The translations under genes were made by a program, and so were the position numbers. A stretch of 64,000 bases of DNA from CAYUQT01 sp964446835 (GTDB taxonomy: Bacteria > Planctomycetota > Phycisphaerae > UBA1845 > JAFGLZ01). This document shows, one piece after another, positions 54,136-63,337 of the stretch. The notes below the pieces were generated by a model. That model was given only the letters and a program-made list of their open reading frames with translations. It did no database searches and was not told the origin of the DNA. Location: contig CAYUQT010000043.1 in assembly GCA_964446835.1 (NCBI GenBank), positions 17,852 to 81,851 on the forward strand, in the 5' to 3' direction. The stretch's first letter is position 1. The number at the start of each line of letters is the position of its first letter.

Positions 54136-54864
54136 ATGAGTCCGACAACCCGTACATCCCGACTACGGGCATTCACGCTCGTCGAGGTAGTGGCGGCGCT
54201 CACCATCGGCTCACTCATTGTCGTGTCCGTCGTCAGCGCGACGCGGGCACTGTCCGGTGCGCGCGACGGGGTGGATCACCGCATAACTCGGGCCGCATCC
54301 GCCCGCCGTGCGATGGAAGCCGTGGTCGCCGCCCTTCGCAATGTCCGACGGGACCCCATTCGCGACCAGCCGGTCATCGTCGGGCACAGCGGCGGCCGTG
54401 GTGTCGGCAAGGACCGAATCAACCTCCTGCTTATCAGCGATACGCCGGTCCGCACCGACGGCCCGGAGTCGGATCAGTATGAGATGAGCTTCTACCTGGC
54501 CAAACCCTCCGGACAACACCTGCCGTCGCTCATGTGCCGAAAGGACCACGGCCTCGACCAACACCCAGACGATGGGGGAATTGCGACGGTCGTGGCCGAG
54601 GGAATCGTCGGGCTGTCGTTCGAATACTACTCCGACGGCGAGTGGTCCGAGGAATGGCCGAAGACCGAGCCTCGCACGCCGGAGGCCGTCCGTGTCACGG
54701 TGACGGCCATCGATCCGCAGGCCGCGGACGCTCGCGTCCGACCGGATCCTTGTATTCTGTCCACGGTCGTACGGATCCGAGTGAACACGCCGACGGAGCC
54801 CCCGTCTCCGGAGCCGATGCAGAAGCCCAAGGGCAATCGACCGTCCGGAGGGCCGCAGCGATGA
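54136..54864 (+). CDS. gspJ: Minor pseudopilin GspJ
   Basis: A 242-residue minor pseudopilin. Leader SRLRA, then FTLVEVVAALTIGSLIVVSVV with Glu at +5. The globular part has ASARRAMEAVVAALRNVRRD, MSFYLAK, and VVAEGIVGLSFEYYSDGEW, which resembles the GspJ core. AGGAG is four bases before ATG 54136. It overlaps gspK by four bases (ATGA). Confidence 0.87.
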   Translation: MSPTTRTSRLRAFTLVEVVAALTIGSLIVVSVVSATRALSGARDGVDHRITRAASARRAMEAVVAALRNVRRDPIRDQPVIVGHSGGRGVGKDRINLLLISDTPVRTDGPESDQYEMSFYLAKPSGQHLPSLMCRKDHGLDQHPDDGGIATVVAEGIVGLSFEYYSDGEWSEEWPKTEPRTPEAVRVTVTAIDPQAADARVRPDPCILSTVVRIRVNTPTEPPSPEPMQKPKGNRPSGGPQR

Positions 54865-56201
54865 GACCGCGATTCCGGAGAGCGGGAGCTGCACTGCTGC
54901 TGGTCCTCTGGGCCATCGCCATCCTGTCGCTTCTGGCCGGCAGCATGAGTTTTGCGCTGCGTCAGGACCTGGCGATTGCCAACATCGAGAAGGATCGCGT
55001 GGTGTCGCACGCCTTGGCCCGGGCCGGTGTGGAGCGGGCCATCGCCGCCGTCATGGACGACATGACCTCGACCGGGACGACGGCCAGTACCTGGCACGAT
55101 AACCCCACGGCCTTTCAGGATGTGGCACTGGCCGGCGGCACATTCAGCGTGCTGACGGAGAGTCACGAACCGATTCCGGAGGCCCGATACGGAGTCGGCG
55201 ACGAGGCCGCCAAGCTCAACATCAATGTGGCCACGCGCGAGCAATTGCTCAAGCTGCCGCACATGACGGAGCCGATCGCCGCCGCCATCCTCGATTGGCG
55301 AGACAACGACGAAGAGCCCCAGCCCGACGGCATCGAACGCGGCTACTACGCCACGCTGAAGCACCCCTACGAGATTCGCAACGCCCCCTTTCGAACCGTA
55401 CGCGAGTTGCTGCTGGTCCGCGATGTCACGCCGGAGCTGTTCTACGGGCAGGACCGAAATGTCGACGGGTTGCCGGACGCCGATGCAGGAAGCGGCACGG
55501 GCCGGACCTCGTCGGCCGGCACCTCCGGACGAATGGAACGCGGCTGGTACGCCTATGTGACCGCCTACTCGTACGAGAAGAATGAGAACGCACGGGGTCA
55601 GAAGCGGCTGAATCTCTCCAAGGTCGGCGCCGAGGAACTGATGCAACGCCTGAGTCTCGAACGATGGGCCGCGGAGTCCATCGTAAAGGCCCGCGAGCAG
55701 AAGAAGGAAGGGCACATCGTGGATCTGCTCGATGTCCGGCGCGACTCCAGCGTCCAGAGGGGCAAGAAGGAAGACGACAGCTACTCGCGAACCAACGAAG
55801 AAAGTGACCAGCCCGTGACGTCGTCGATCTTCGTCCGGATCTTCGACGACCTGACGCTCAAGGACGACGAGATGATTCTCGGCAAGATCAACATCAACAC
55901 GGCCCCGAGCGCCGTTCTGGCCACATTGCCCGGTGTGAACGAGGACATCGCCGACGCCATCGTCCGCCGCCGAGAGGCGATCGGCGGATTCTCGTCGGTC
56001 GCCGAGCTGCTGGGCGTCAACGGCATCACGAAAGAGAACTTCGGAAAGTATGAAGAGTCGGTTACCGTGCGAACGAACGTCTTTCGCATCCAGAGCCACG
56101 GCCGGCCGGCCTCCGGCCTGACCGAGGCCACCATCGAATGCGTCATCGATCGAACGGATCGTGCGCCCCGAGTGTTGTATTGGCTGGAATCGTCACCATG
56201 A
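54861..56201 (+). CDS. gspK: Minor pseudopilin GspK
   Basis: A 446-residue minor pseudopilin. The N-terminus RRAGAALLLVLWAIAILSLL is typical for GspK, which lacks the Glu at +5. Two helix-hairpin-helix-like, SAM-type domains are visible: LNINVATREQLLKLP at about 115-130 and ININTAPSAVLATLPGV at about 345-360. A linker (GSGTGRTSSAGTSG) separates the halves. It caps the pseudopilus tip with GspI and GspJ. Overlap of four bases with gspJ supports the start. Confidence 0.92.
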   Translation: MRPRFRRAGAALLLVLWAIAILSLLAGSMSFALRQDLAIANIEKDRVVSHALARAGVERAIAAVMDDMTSTGTTASTWHDNPTAFQDVALAGGTFSVLTESHEPIPEARYGVGDEAAKLNINVATREQLLKLPHMTEPIAAAILDWRDNDEEPQPDGIERGYYATLKHPYEIRNAPFRTVRELLLVRDVTPELFYGQDRNVDGLPDADAGSGTGRTSSAGTSGRMERGWYAYVTAYSYEKNENARGQKRLNLSKVGAEELMQRLSLERWAAESIVKAREQKKEGHIVDLLDVRRDSSVQRGKKEDDSYSRTNEESDQPVTSSIFVRIFDDLTLKDDEMILGKININTAPSAVLATLPGVNEDIADAIVRRREAIGGFSSVAELLGVNGITKENFGKYEESVTVRTNVFRIQSHGRPASGLTEATIECVIDRTDRAPRVLYWLESSP

Positions 56202-56222
56202 GCGAGAGATACAGGTGAGCGT

Positions 56223-57653
56223 GTGAGCGAGCCAACCGCTGTGGGAATCAACCCCCGTGGAGCGGTCCTGCGTTGGGCCGAGCTTCGTCGGGTGGGTCGA
56301 CAGGTCCAGACCCGGACCTTCGAGCAGCCGTTGCCCGAAAACCGGACGGCCGAGGGAGCGCCGCCGCCGGCGTCCCCTCTGCCGGCACAGGCCAATTCGA
56401 CGACGCGCGTCGCCTCGATGCCGGCCTGCGATGTCATGTCGCGATGCTGGAGCTTTCCGGATGCCGATGACGAGAGGTGTCGGCAGATGGTGGCCCACCG
56501 GCTCGAAGCCGATCTGCCGCTGCCCATCGCCGAGCTGACGTGGAACTACCGAAAGAGCCCCGTTCGATTGCCCGGCGAGGGCCAGCGGCGCGTGATCGCC
56601 CAAGCCGCCCGAACCACGCAGATCGCCCGATCGCTGCAGCGTCTGGAGGAGGCAGGCGCCTCCGTGGACGTTCTGACGACGGAAGCCGAGGGCCTCGGTG
56701 CCCTCTACCGCCACGGACTCGGTCGATCGGGCGGGGACGGTGTCGAGGTTCTCGTGCTGGCGACGTCCGACGATTGGACGGTGGCCGTTCTGAGGGACGG
56801 ACTGGTCGAATCGCTAAGGCATATCGCTGCCGATCCCCAACGTCCGGACACCGCCGAACGCCTCTGCCGCCAGGTCATCGAGGGCCATCTCCCGCTGCGA
56901 GACGTCCGCCGGATGCTGTGGTGTGCCTCCCCGGACTGCGAACCTGCCCGGACCCCACTGGGCGAACGGCTCGGCATACCCGTCGAACCGGTAGAACCCA
57001 CCCATGGGCTGTGCGGCGAGGACGGCTCGCGAATCCGCAGCGAACAACTGGCCGCCTTCGGTACGGCCATCGGCCTGGCCCTGACCGGGCTCCACCCATC
57101 CGAGGGGATCATCCACCTATCCCGCCGCGAGATCCCGATCGAGGAGCCTCATCGGAAGATCGTGCGGATGATTGTCTCGCATCCCTGGCGATGGGGAATC
57201 GTCGCCGCATCGCTCTTGGCCTCTGCCGCGATCGTGCATTTCGGCGCCGTCGCATGGGAGATGCGCCAGATGCGACGGCTCCTGGGCGATGCCGTCCGCA
57301 CCACGTCGCCACTCGATGCCCTGCAACCCCGCATCCTGGCCATGCAGCGGCTTCGAACGTATCGCATCGACGTCGAGGGGATCGTCGCCGAAGTGTGCAA
57401 GCAGGTTCCGGACAGCGTAGTTCTATCAACGATTCAGCTCTCACGAGACCGTCGGTTCATCATCAAGGGGACGGCGGGCGATCCGAAGGCGGTCTTCGCC
57501 CTGGCCGATGCCCTGCGGAAGTGCAACCGCTTATCTTCGGTCAGCCCGGAACGTACCGAACCGGGCCAGGGAGGCGGATTCACCCTCAGCGCCGAACTCG
57601 TCGGCGTCAACAAGCTCCCGTCGCAGGGAGGCCGAGGTGCATCATGGCGCTGA
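56223..57653 (+). CDS. gspL: GspL-type protein: PilM-like actin-fold domain fused to PilN-like membrane domain
   Basis: A 476-residue protein that takes the GspL position. An actin-like PilM/GspL cytoplasmic domain occupies about 1-310 (VGINPRGAVLRWAELR and AFGTAIGLALTG). One membrane helix follows (WRWGIVAASLLASAAIVHFG), then a PilN-like periplasmic ferredoxin-type part to the end (VLSTIQLSRDRRFIIKGTAG). It starts with GTG 56223 and overlaps the next gene by ten bases. It would bridge GspE to the inner-membrane platform. The PilM plus PilN layout in one chain is the usual GspL design. Confidence 0.8.
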   Translation: MSEPTAVGINPRGAVLRWAELRRVGRQVQTRTFEQPLPENRTAEGAPPPASPLPAQANSTTRVASMPACDVMSRCWSFPDADDERCRQMVAHRLEADLPLPIAELTWNYRKSPVRLPGEGQRRVIAQAARTTQIARSLQRLEEAGASVDVLTTEAEGLGALYRHGLGRSGGDGVEVLVLATSDDWTVAVLRDGLVESLRHIAADPQRPDTAERLCRQVIEGHLPLRDVRRMLWCASPDCEPARTPLGERLGIPVEPVEPTHGLCGEDGSRIRSEQLAAFGTAIGLALTGLHPSEGIIHLSRREIPIEEPHRKIVRMIVSHPWRWGIVAASLLASAAIVHFGAVAWEMRQMRRLLGDAVRTTSPLDALQPRILAMQRLRTYRIDVEGIVAEVCKQVPDSVVLSTIQLSRDRRFIIKGTAGDPKAVFALADALRKCNRLSSVSPERTEPGQGGGFTLSAELVGVNKLPSQGGRGASWR

Positions 57654-58270
57654 GCGAACGAGATCGCCGGGCGATCGTCATGGGCGCAATCGGCCTGGGC
57701 CTGATCGCTGCCTACATGTTTGCCGTCGAGCCTCTGGCCAAGGCCTACGACCGATGGATCACGGAGCATGACCATCTGGCGGCGAGGCTGGCCCGCACCG
57801 TTCGAGACAATCGCAAGGCGGAGTATTTTACCTCACAGATCGCCGAGTTCGAACAGACGGCCGGCGTGCTGGTTCCGCCCGCCCCCTACAGCGAGCAGAT
57901 CACGACCGTGGGCGAACAGATCATGACGGCCGCTCAGGCCGGTGGAGTCAGCCTGCGAGGGTCTACGCCGACCGCTCCCGTGCCCTGGGCCGAAGACCCA
58001 AGCCTGGAGGTGGCATTGCTCCACATCGACGCCGAGTCCGCATGGCCGGGGCCCCCTGCCGCCTCGGGGGCCTGGGAGAACATCTTCAAGTTCATCGCAG
58101 GTCTGTACCGCATACCCGGCGTGCTCAGCGTGGAGCAACTCGACCTGTCGAGCGACGCGAAGAAGGGCGGATCAGACGGTGGGAAACAAGGCGGGAAGAT
58201 CACGATGAGGTTGAGCGTCTCGGTGCTGGTCGCCTCTGGTGCCAAAGGGGAGACGGCATGGTCAAAATAA
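57644..58270 (+). CDS. gspM: GspM/PilO-type inner-membrane protein
   Basis: A 208-residue protein with one N-terminal membrane helix (AIVMGAIGLGLIAAYMFAV), a coiled-coil segment (YDRWITEHDHLAARLART) and a ferredoxin-like periplasmic domain with YRIPGVLSVEQLDLSS near the C-terminus. This is the PilO/GspM layout, and it lies exactly after gspL. GAGG precedes ATG 57644. It overlaps both neighbours, the next gene by thirteen bases. Confidence 0.75.
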   Translation: MALSERDRRAIVMGAIGLGLIAAYMFAVEPLAKAYDRWITEHDHLAARLARTVRDNRKAEYFTSQIAEFEQTAGVLVPPAPYSEQITTVGEQIMTAAQAGGVSLRGSTPTAPVPWAEDPSLEVALLHIDAESAWPGPPAASGAWENIFKFIAGLYRIPGVLSVEQLDLSSDAKKGGSDGGKQGGKITMRLSVSVLVASGAKGETAWSK

Positions 58271-58920
58271 AACGGCCGGACAACCTGAGGCAGAAAATCG
58301 CGATCGCGGCGTTCGCATTGGCGGCGCTGATGGCGCTAGACGTCCTCTATCAGATCGGTATGCACATCCGATGGCGGTCCTGGCTGCCCGACACCCTGGA
58401 GGTCGCCACATCCAGACCGTCGACCACCCGCCCAACCACTACCTCGCAGTCGGCCAACTCTCAGCAGGCGGGCTCACAGCCGACCAGCGGCAAGGCGGTC
58501 TCAGAGCGAGGGAAGCCACCGGCCAAGCCGCCGGTGATCCTGGCAGCGATCCGAAAGCGCAACATCCTGACCGCGCCCGTTCAGAAGGGGCACGGCATGC
58601 AGCTCACGGGGGTGCTGGGCAACACCGCGTTGTTCAACGCCCGAGAGGGTGGAACCGTGGGCATCGAAGAGGGCAAGTCCGGGAGCGGTATCAAGGTGAT
58701 CTCCATCGACGGCTACAGCGTCACCATTGAACACGAAGGCAAGACCGAAACGATGAAGCTCTTTCCGGATGAAGGGGCAAGTAGGCCCTCACCCGCAACA
58801 TCTTCTTCCACCAGACCCTCCGGAGAGACGGGCGAATCAACCCGAACCGTCGGATCCCGACCCGGCCGCGAGGTCTCCAGACCGTCGCGTCCGGCCAGAG
58901 GCCAAGGAGCACAACCATGA
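58258..58920 (+). CDS. GspC-like type II secretion component
   Basis: A 220-residue protein with one N-terminal membrane helix (IAIAAFALAALMALDVLYQIG), a long Ser/Thr/Pro-rich linker (about 48-92) and a compact HR-like domain of about 65 residues (ILAAIRKRNILTAPVQKGHG, LTGVLGNTALFNARE, GIKVISIDGYSVTIEHEG). It ends in another Ser/Arg-rich tail. The HR-type beta fold and position before the secretin suggest the GspC role of linking platform and secretin. The sequence is divergent and a PDZ or coiled-coil end is absent. It overlaps gspD by four bases. Confidence 0.7.
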   Translation: MVKIKRPDNLRQKIAIAAFALAALMALDVLYQIGMHIRWRSWLPDTLEVATSRPSTTRPTTTSQSANSQQAGSQPTSGKAVSERGKPPAKPPVILAAIRKRNILTAPVQKGHGMQLTGVLGNTALFNAREGGTVGIEEGKSGSGIKVISIDGYSVTIEHEGKTETMKLFPDEGASRPSPATSSSTRPSGETGESTRTVGSRPGREVSRPSRPARGQGAQP

Positions 58921-61900
58921 AGAGGCACGCACGACAACAGGGCATCATGGCGGCCCTCGGTATCGCAGGGCTGATCCTCGCCGCCGCATCGGCCACCGCT
59001 CAGCAGCGAAGGGCCGTCCGACGGGACGATGCCGCGGTCAAGACGACCGGCGATCGCCCGACCACCACCACCACCAGCGCCCCTTCCGACAAGGCGATCC
59101 CCCTGTCGTTCAACAATGCGCCGATGCCGCAGATTGCCAAGTTCCTCACCGACAATCTGGGCAAACCGGCCCTGATCAACAAGGAGGTTGAGAAGATATC
59201 CATCACGGTGGTCAATCCCAAGCCCCTGCCTCTGAGTGAAGCGCTCTACGTGCTCAGAACCGCCCTTCACGAACAGGGCGTGGCGATCGAAGAACGCGAG
59301 CGGACCCTCCACCTGATCCCGATCGGCCAGATCGTTCAGAGGCGGATCCAGATGGTGGCCCCCGACGCCGACCTGACCCGGATCCAACCGGCCAATCAGA
59401 TCATCCGCAAGGTGTTCGACATAAAGCACTACGACCCGACCAAGCTCGTGGAGGTCCTCAAGCCGCTCATGCCGAGCTACGGCAGCATTCTGGCGGACCC
59501 AACCACCGGCAAGCTCATCCTCGTGGCGACCGTCGAAGAGCTGATCACCATGTCGAAGATCATCACAGAGCTCGACCAGCCCGAGGTCAGCGGTCGCGAA
59601 CTGCGCGTCTTTGCCATCAAGAACTGCGACGTCTTCGAAATCATCCCCATGCTGGAGAAACTGATCGCCGGCTACCTCGGTGCCGAAACCAAGGCCCCGA
59701 CCGTGGTCGGGCCCCCTCGACCCGGCCCGCAGCCCTCCGGCGAGAGCGGTGGCGGCCCATCACCCGGCGGTGGACGCAGCGGACCTGAGGGAGGGCCCCG
59801 GCCCGGCGGAGAGAGCGGCGGCAGGCCTCCTGAGAAGTCCCTCGGCGTGGGCGTTGTGACCATCCAGGCCGAGAAAAGGCCCGTCCTGCTCATTCCCGAC
59901 GTGCGACGGTCATCGATTGTCGTCGAGGCCCCTCTGCACGTTCTCACACAGGTTGAGGGATGGCTCAAACATCTGGATCAACCCAAGCCGCCCAGCACGC
60001 AAACCGAGATTGTCGAGGTGCAATACGGAGATGCCGAAGACCTGTGCGAACAGTTGACGCGAATGATGGGCAACATACCCGACGAGAGCCTTCGGAGTTC
60101 GTTGCGTATCTTCCCCTTCCCCTCGTCGCGCCGATTGATGATCGTCGGGGCCGAACAGAACCGCAAGATCGTCAAGGAGTGGCTCAAGGACATCGACGTG
60201 GCCGACACAGGGCTCCACGTCACGCAGACGTTCACTCTCAAACACGCCGATGCCCAGCAAGTCGCCGACAACATCAAGGAGCTGTTCGGCGAGGAACAAT
60301 CTCGCTCCAGGTACTGGAGCTACTACGGATCGTTCAGCCGGCGCGGCGGCGAGGCCGACCGAACCAAGGTCACCGTGACGGCCAATGTTCGGAGCAACAG
60401 CGTGACCGTGGTGGCCTCACCGGAGCGGATGATTCGTATCACCAAGCAGATCGAGGAGTGGGACAAGCCCTTCACGGGCGAAGAGGCCGCCCCGCGAATC
60501 TTCACGCTGAAGTTCACCGATCCCGAGAAGACCAAGGAACTGCTCGAAAGCCTGTTCACAAAGAAGGAGCAGTCGATGCGGCCATGGTGGTGGGACGACG
60601 AGGGGTCATCCCAGACTCCCTCACCGGTGGGACGACTCTTCGGGCAGTTCCGTTTCGAGGCCTACCCCGAAACGGGCAAGCTCATCGTGGTGAGCAAGAA
60701 CGAAGAGAACTACGCGGTCATTGAGAAGATGATCCATGACATCGATCAGGCTCAGACCGCCGGCCTGCCGCGGATCATCCAGCTCAAGTTCGCCGACGCC
60801 GAAACCCTGGCCGAACAGCTCAACGCCCTGCTGAATGCAGCGGGGACGCCCACGTCGATTCTCCGGCGCGGCCGTACCACCGGCACCTTCAAAGAGCTGG
60901 CCGACGAAGGCTCTCCCTATTCCAGCCAGAAGAACAATCCCAAGCCCCCGCAGCAGCAGCAACAGCAGCAGCAACAGAGCGACCTGACCATGATGAAGTT
61001 CTGGTGGCAGAACCCGCCGCCGGACGTCAAGGTCAAGCAGCCGACAAACCTGGCGGGCAAGCTGCGGATTGTGCCGAACGTCGAGCAGAATCTCCTGATG
61101 GTGGCCGCACCGGAAGAGTACGTCGATGCCATCGAGAAGTTTGTGGCCGATCTGGATAAACCGGGACTCCAGGTGCTGGTCAAGGCGGTCATTGCCGAGA
61201 TCACGCACGATGATTCTACGAGCCTCGGATATCGATTCTCGTCGGACCCCTCGCTCTTCACCTCGGGTGATCCGATCATCACCGAGAACGCATTGCGGGG
61301 CCTCCTGACGTATCAGTGGAAGGATCAGCTCGACCGGAACAACGTGATGACCCTCAACGTGGACGTCAACAACCTGATCAGCCTCCTGAGGCGAGTGACC
61401 GACCTGAAGATCAAGAGCGAACCGAAGATTCTCACCGCCGACAACGTGGAGGGCGAGTTCTTCGACGGACAGGACATCCCCTTCATCTCCAATTCTCAGA
61501 CGACGGATGTCGGCGGCCTGACCCAGTCGTTCGACTATTTCCCGGTCGGCATCACGCTTCGCGTTCAGCCGCACATCACGAAGGAGGCCAACGTCGACCT
61601 GACCGTCAATCTCCGCGTGTCGAGCATCGTGCCGGGGCGGACCCTCTTCGGCGGAGTCGTCGTCGACCGGCGGGAAACGACCACACGAATCGTCCTTGAG
61701 AACGGCAAGACCTTCATGATCAGCGGCATCCTTCGCGAAGAGGATCGGTCGATCATCCGACGGATACCGGGACTCGGCGACATCCCCGGTCTCGGAGAGG
61801 CCTTCAAACATCGTGAGATCGCCAAGGTCAACAGCGAATTGCTCATCTTCCTGACGCCCTACGTCATCGGCGAGAAGTACTCAAGGGACGAGGTGGAATC

Positions 61901-62030
61901 GAAACCCATGGAGCGGCTGAGGGAAAGAATGCCGTCGGCCACAGAGAAGACCGACCTGGCTCCCGTCACCACGCAAGCCACGGAGGTCGTCGGCCCGGTG
62001 TACGCCGCCGACGGACATGTGAGCCCGTAG
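58917..62030 (+). CDS. gspD: Oversized type II secretion secretin GspD
   Basis: A 1037-residue outer-membrane secretin, considerably longer than the usual 650-700. Signal peptide (GIMAALGIAGLILAAASATA), N0-like domain (IPLSFNNAPMPQIAKFL), then several N1-type KH-like domains (IIRKVFDIKHYDPTKLVEVL, EIVEVQYGDAEDLCEQL, TFTLKHADAQQVADNI, IFTLKFTDPEKTKELL, IIQLKFADAETLAEQL), five rather than the usual three. A Pro/Gly-rich insert at about 265-306 and a nine-residue polyglutamine tract (60951-60977) lie between them. The secretin core has GEFFDGQDIPFI (about 846-857) and RRIPGLGDIPGLGEAF. It forms the secretion channel. The ATG overlaps the previous stop. Confidence 0.94.
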   Translation: MKRHARQQGIMAALGIAGLILAAASATAQQRRAVRRDDAAVKTTGDRPTTTTTSAPSDKAIPLSFNNAPMPQIAKFLTDNLGKPALINKEVEKISITVVNPKPLPLSEALYVLRTALHEQGVAIEERERTLHLIPIGQIVQRRIQMVAPDADLTRIQPANQIIRKVFDIKHYDPTKLVEVLKPLMPSYGSILADPTTGKLILVATVEELITMSKIITELDQPEVSGRELRVFAIKNCDVFEIIPMLEKLIAGYLGAETKAPTVVGPPRPGPQPSGESGGGPSPGGGRSGPEGGPRPGGESGGRPPEKSLGVGVVTIQAEKRPVLLIPDVRRSSIVVEAPLHVLTQVEGWLKHLDQPKPPSTQTEIVEVQYGDAEDLCEQLTRMMGNIPDESLRSSLRIFPFPSSRRLMIVGAEQNRKIVKEWLKDIDVADTGLHVTQTFTLKHADAQQVADNIKELFGEEQSRSRYWSYYGSFSRRGGEADRTKVTVTANVRSNSVTVVASPERMIRITKQIEEWDKPFTGEEAAPRIFTLKFTDPEKTKELLESLFTKKEQSMRPWWWDDEGSSQTPSPVGRLFGQFRFEAYPETGKLIVVSKNEENYAVIEKMIHDIDQAQTAGLPRIIQLKFADAETLAEQLNALLNAAGTPTSILRRGRTTGTFKELADEGSPYSSQKNNPKPPQQQQQQQQQSDLTMMKFWWQNPPPDVKVKQPTNLAGKLRIVPNVEQNLLMVAAPEEYVDAIEKFVADLDKPGLQVLVKAVIAEITHDDSTSLGYRFSSDPSLFTSGDPIITENALRGLLTYQWKDQLDRNNVMTLNVDVNNLISLLRRVTDLKIKSEPKILTADNVEGEFFDGQDIPFISNSQTTDVGGLTQSFDYFPVGITLRVQPHITKEANVDLTVNLRVSSIVPGRTLFGGVVVDRRETTTRIVLENGKTFMISGILREEDRSIIRRIPGLGDIPGLGEAFKHREIAKVNSELLIFLTPYVIGEKYSRDEVESKPMERLRERMPSATEKTDLAPVTTQATEVVGPVYAADGHVSP

Positions 62031-62101
62031 CCATGCGATCCTGAGATGGGACCCTTGGGGGGGCCTTTGCGAAGTCTCGTGTCTTATGGGATGACCGCGT
62101 C

Positions 62102-63313
62102 ATGCATCGTACAGCTCTGAAGATGATCGGCGTGCTGTGGGCCGCGTGCCTGACCGGCTGCCAATCGCCGGAAAAGGCCCCGCCCACCCCAAGCTCCGAG
62201 ACGGTCAACGAGCGACACGCGGCCCTCTTCGGGGCCGCCGATCTGCCTCGCAAAATCGGCTCGGTCGAATCCGTGGGCCTGAACATTCCCGCCATATCCC
62301 CCGACGGCCGGCAGATGCTCTATCTTCGAACGGATCGAGACACGCTCTCGGCGGCAACCCTGTGGGGTTCACCCGACCCGCGAGACACCCCCTCGGAAGG
62401 CCTGCTCTCCATCTGGGTTCGTCCCACAGAGGGCAACGATTCGGGACGGCGCCTGTCCCGGCAACGATGGGTACACTCGCCGATATGGTCGGAATCGGGC
62501 CGTGCCGTCGTCTACACCGTCAACGAGCCCCCGCAGAGTTCGATCGTGCATCTGGCCCTGGAAACCGGCAAGGAGACGCTGCTCGGTGTGAAGGGACAGA
62601 TCAACTGCCTGCCGCGTTTCGACGGCGATGACGAGTCGGTTCTGTTCTGCGCAGGCCCGAAAGTCGACGGTCCGTTCCGCATCTATCGTCAGAGGACAGG
62701 TGAGGCCCATCCGGCGGCCCTGTCTCCCCCGGGCCCCGACTGCTTCTTGCCCGTCGCTTCGTGCAGAGACGGCAGCGTGCTATGCGCTCAGACCGAAGGG
62801 GAACACCTGATCTGGGTGAAATCCCATTCGTCGGGAACGACCCGGGCGGTCCCCCAATGGGGACTCTCGACGCGGGCGGCCGCGCTCCAGACGTGGGCCG
62901 GCATTACGACTCCCCTGTCGCCCGATCGCGCCTCGGTGCTGTTCCATGATCTGGCTCAGGAACGGATCTGTGCCCTCCACATTGCCGAGCAGGTCGTGCG
63001 GAGACACCGACCGCGAAGCATTGCCGGATGCTGGCTGGACAGCCAGTCAATCGCCCTGGCCACCGCCGACGGTGTCTTCGCCATCAACGCAACCACGGGC
63101 ATGAGCATCTCGCTCTTCAGTGGACAGTGGATTCCCTGCCGATATGTGCCATCGACACGACGGCTGATCCTTTTGGGCTATCAGACCCCGCGACGGTTTG
63201 CTGTGTGGGAGATCGTGTTCAAGTCGGCCATGGGCTCGCAAAGGACCGTCGAACTGCCCGCAGAGGTCGGAAAGCAGCGCCAACCAACAACCGTAGCGGA
63301 GAGCGGAACGTAG
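62102..63313 (+). CDS. TolB-like beta-propeller lipoprotein
   Basis: A 403-residue protein with a lipoprotein signal ending L-T-G-C (Cys20) and a propeller built of WD40/PD40-like blades: AISPDGRQMLYLRT, HSPIWSESGRAVVYTV, RFDGDDESVLFCAG, PLSPDRASVLFH. It is probably anchored to a membrane by lipid. It follows gspD by about 70 bases on the same strand and may be co-transcribed with the secretion operon. Its function is not known; association with the secretin or a secreted substrate is only a possibility. Confidence 0.7.
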   Translation: MHRTALKMIGVLWAACLTGCQSPEKAPPTPSSETVNERHAALFGAADLPRKIGSVESVGLNIPAISPDGRQMLYLRTDRDTLSAATLWGSPDPRDTPSEGLLSIWVRPTEGNDSGRRLSRQRWVHSPIWSESGRAVVYTVNEPPQSSIVHLALETGKETLLGVKGQINCLPRFDGDDESVLFCAGPKVDGPFRIYRQRTGEAHPAALSPPGPDCFLPVASCRDGSVLCAQTEGEHLIWVKSHSSGTTRAVPQWGLSTRAAALQTWAGITTPLSPDRASVLFHDLAQERICALHIAEQVVRRHRPRSIAGCWLDSQSIALATADGVFAINATTGMSISLFSGQWIPCRYVPSTRRLILLGYQTPRRFAVWEIVFKSAMGSQRTVELPAEVGKQRQPTTVAESGT

Positions 63314-63337
63314 CACGCCCAACCGAGGCACACGCTT

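Noticed and set aside
54627..56099. A 490-codon minus-strand frame
   Set aside because: Antisense to gspJ/gspK; arginine- and valine-rich mirror of the real genes.
60951..60977. CAG/CAA repeat as a phase-variation tract
   Set aside because: Trinucleotide units keep the frame of gspD, so length changes would alter only the polyglutamine length, not switch the gene.
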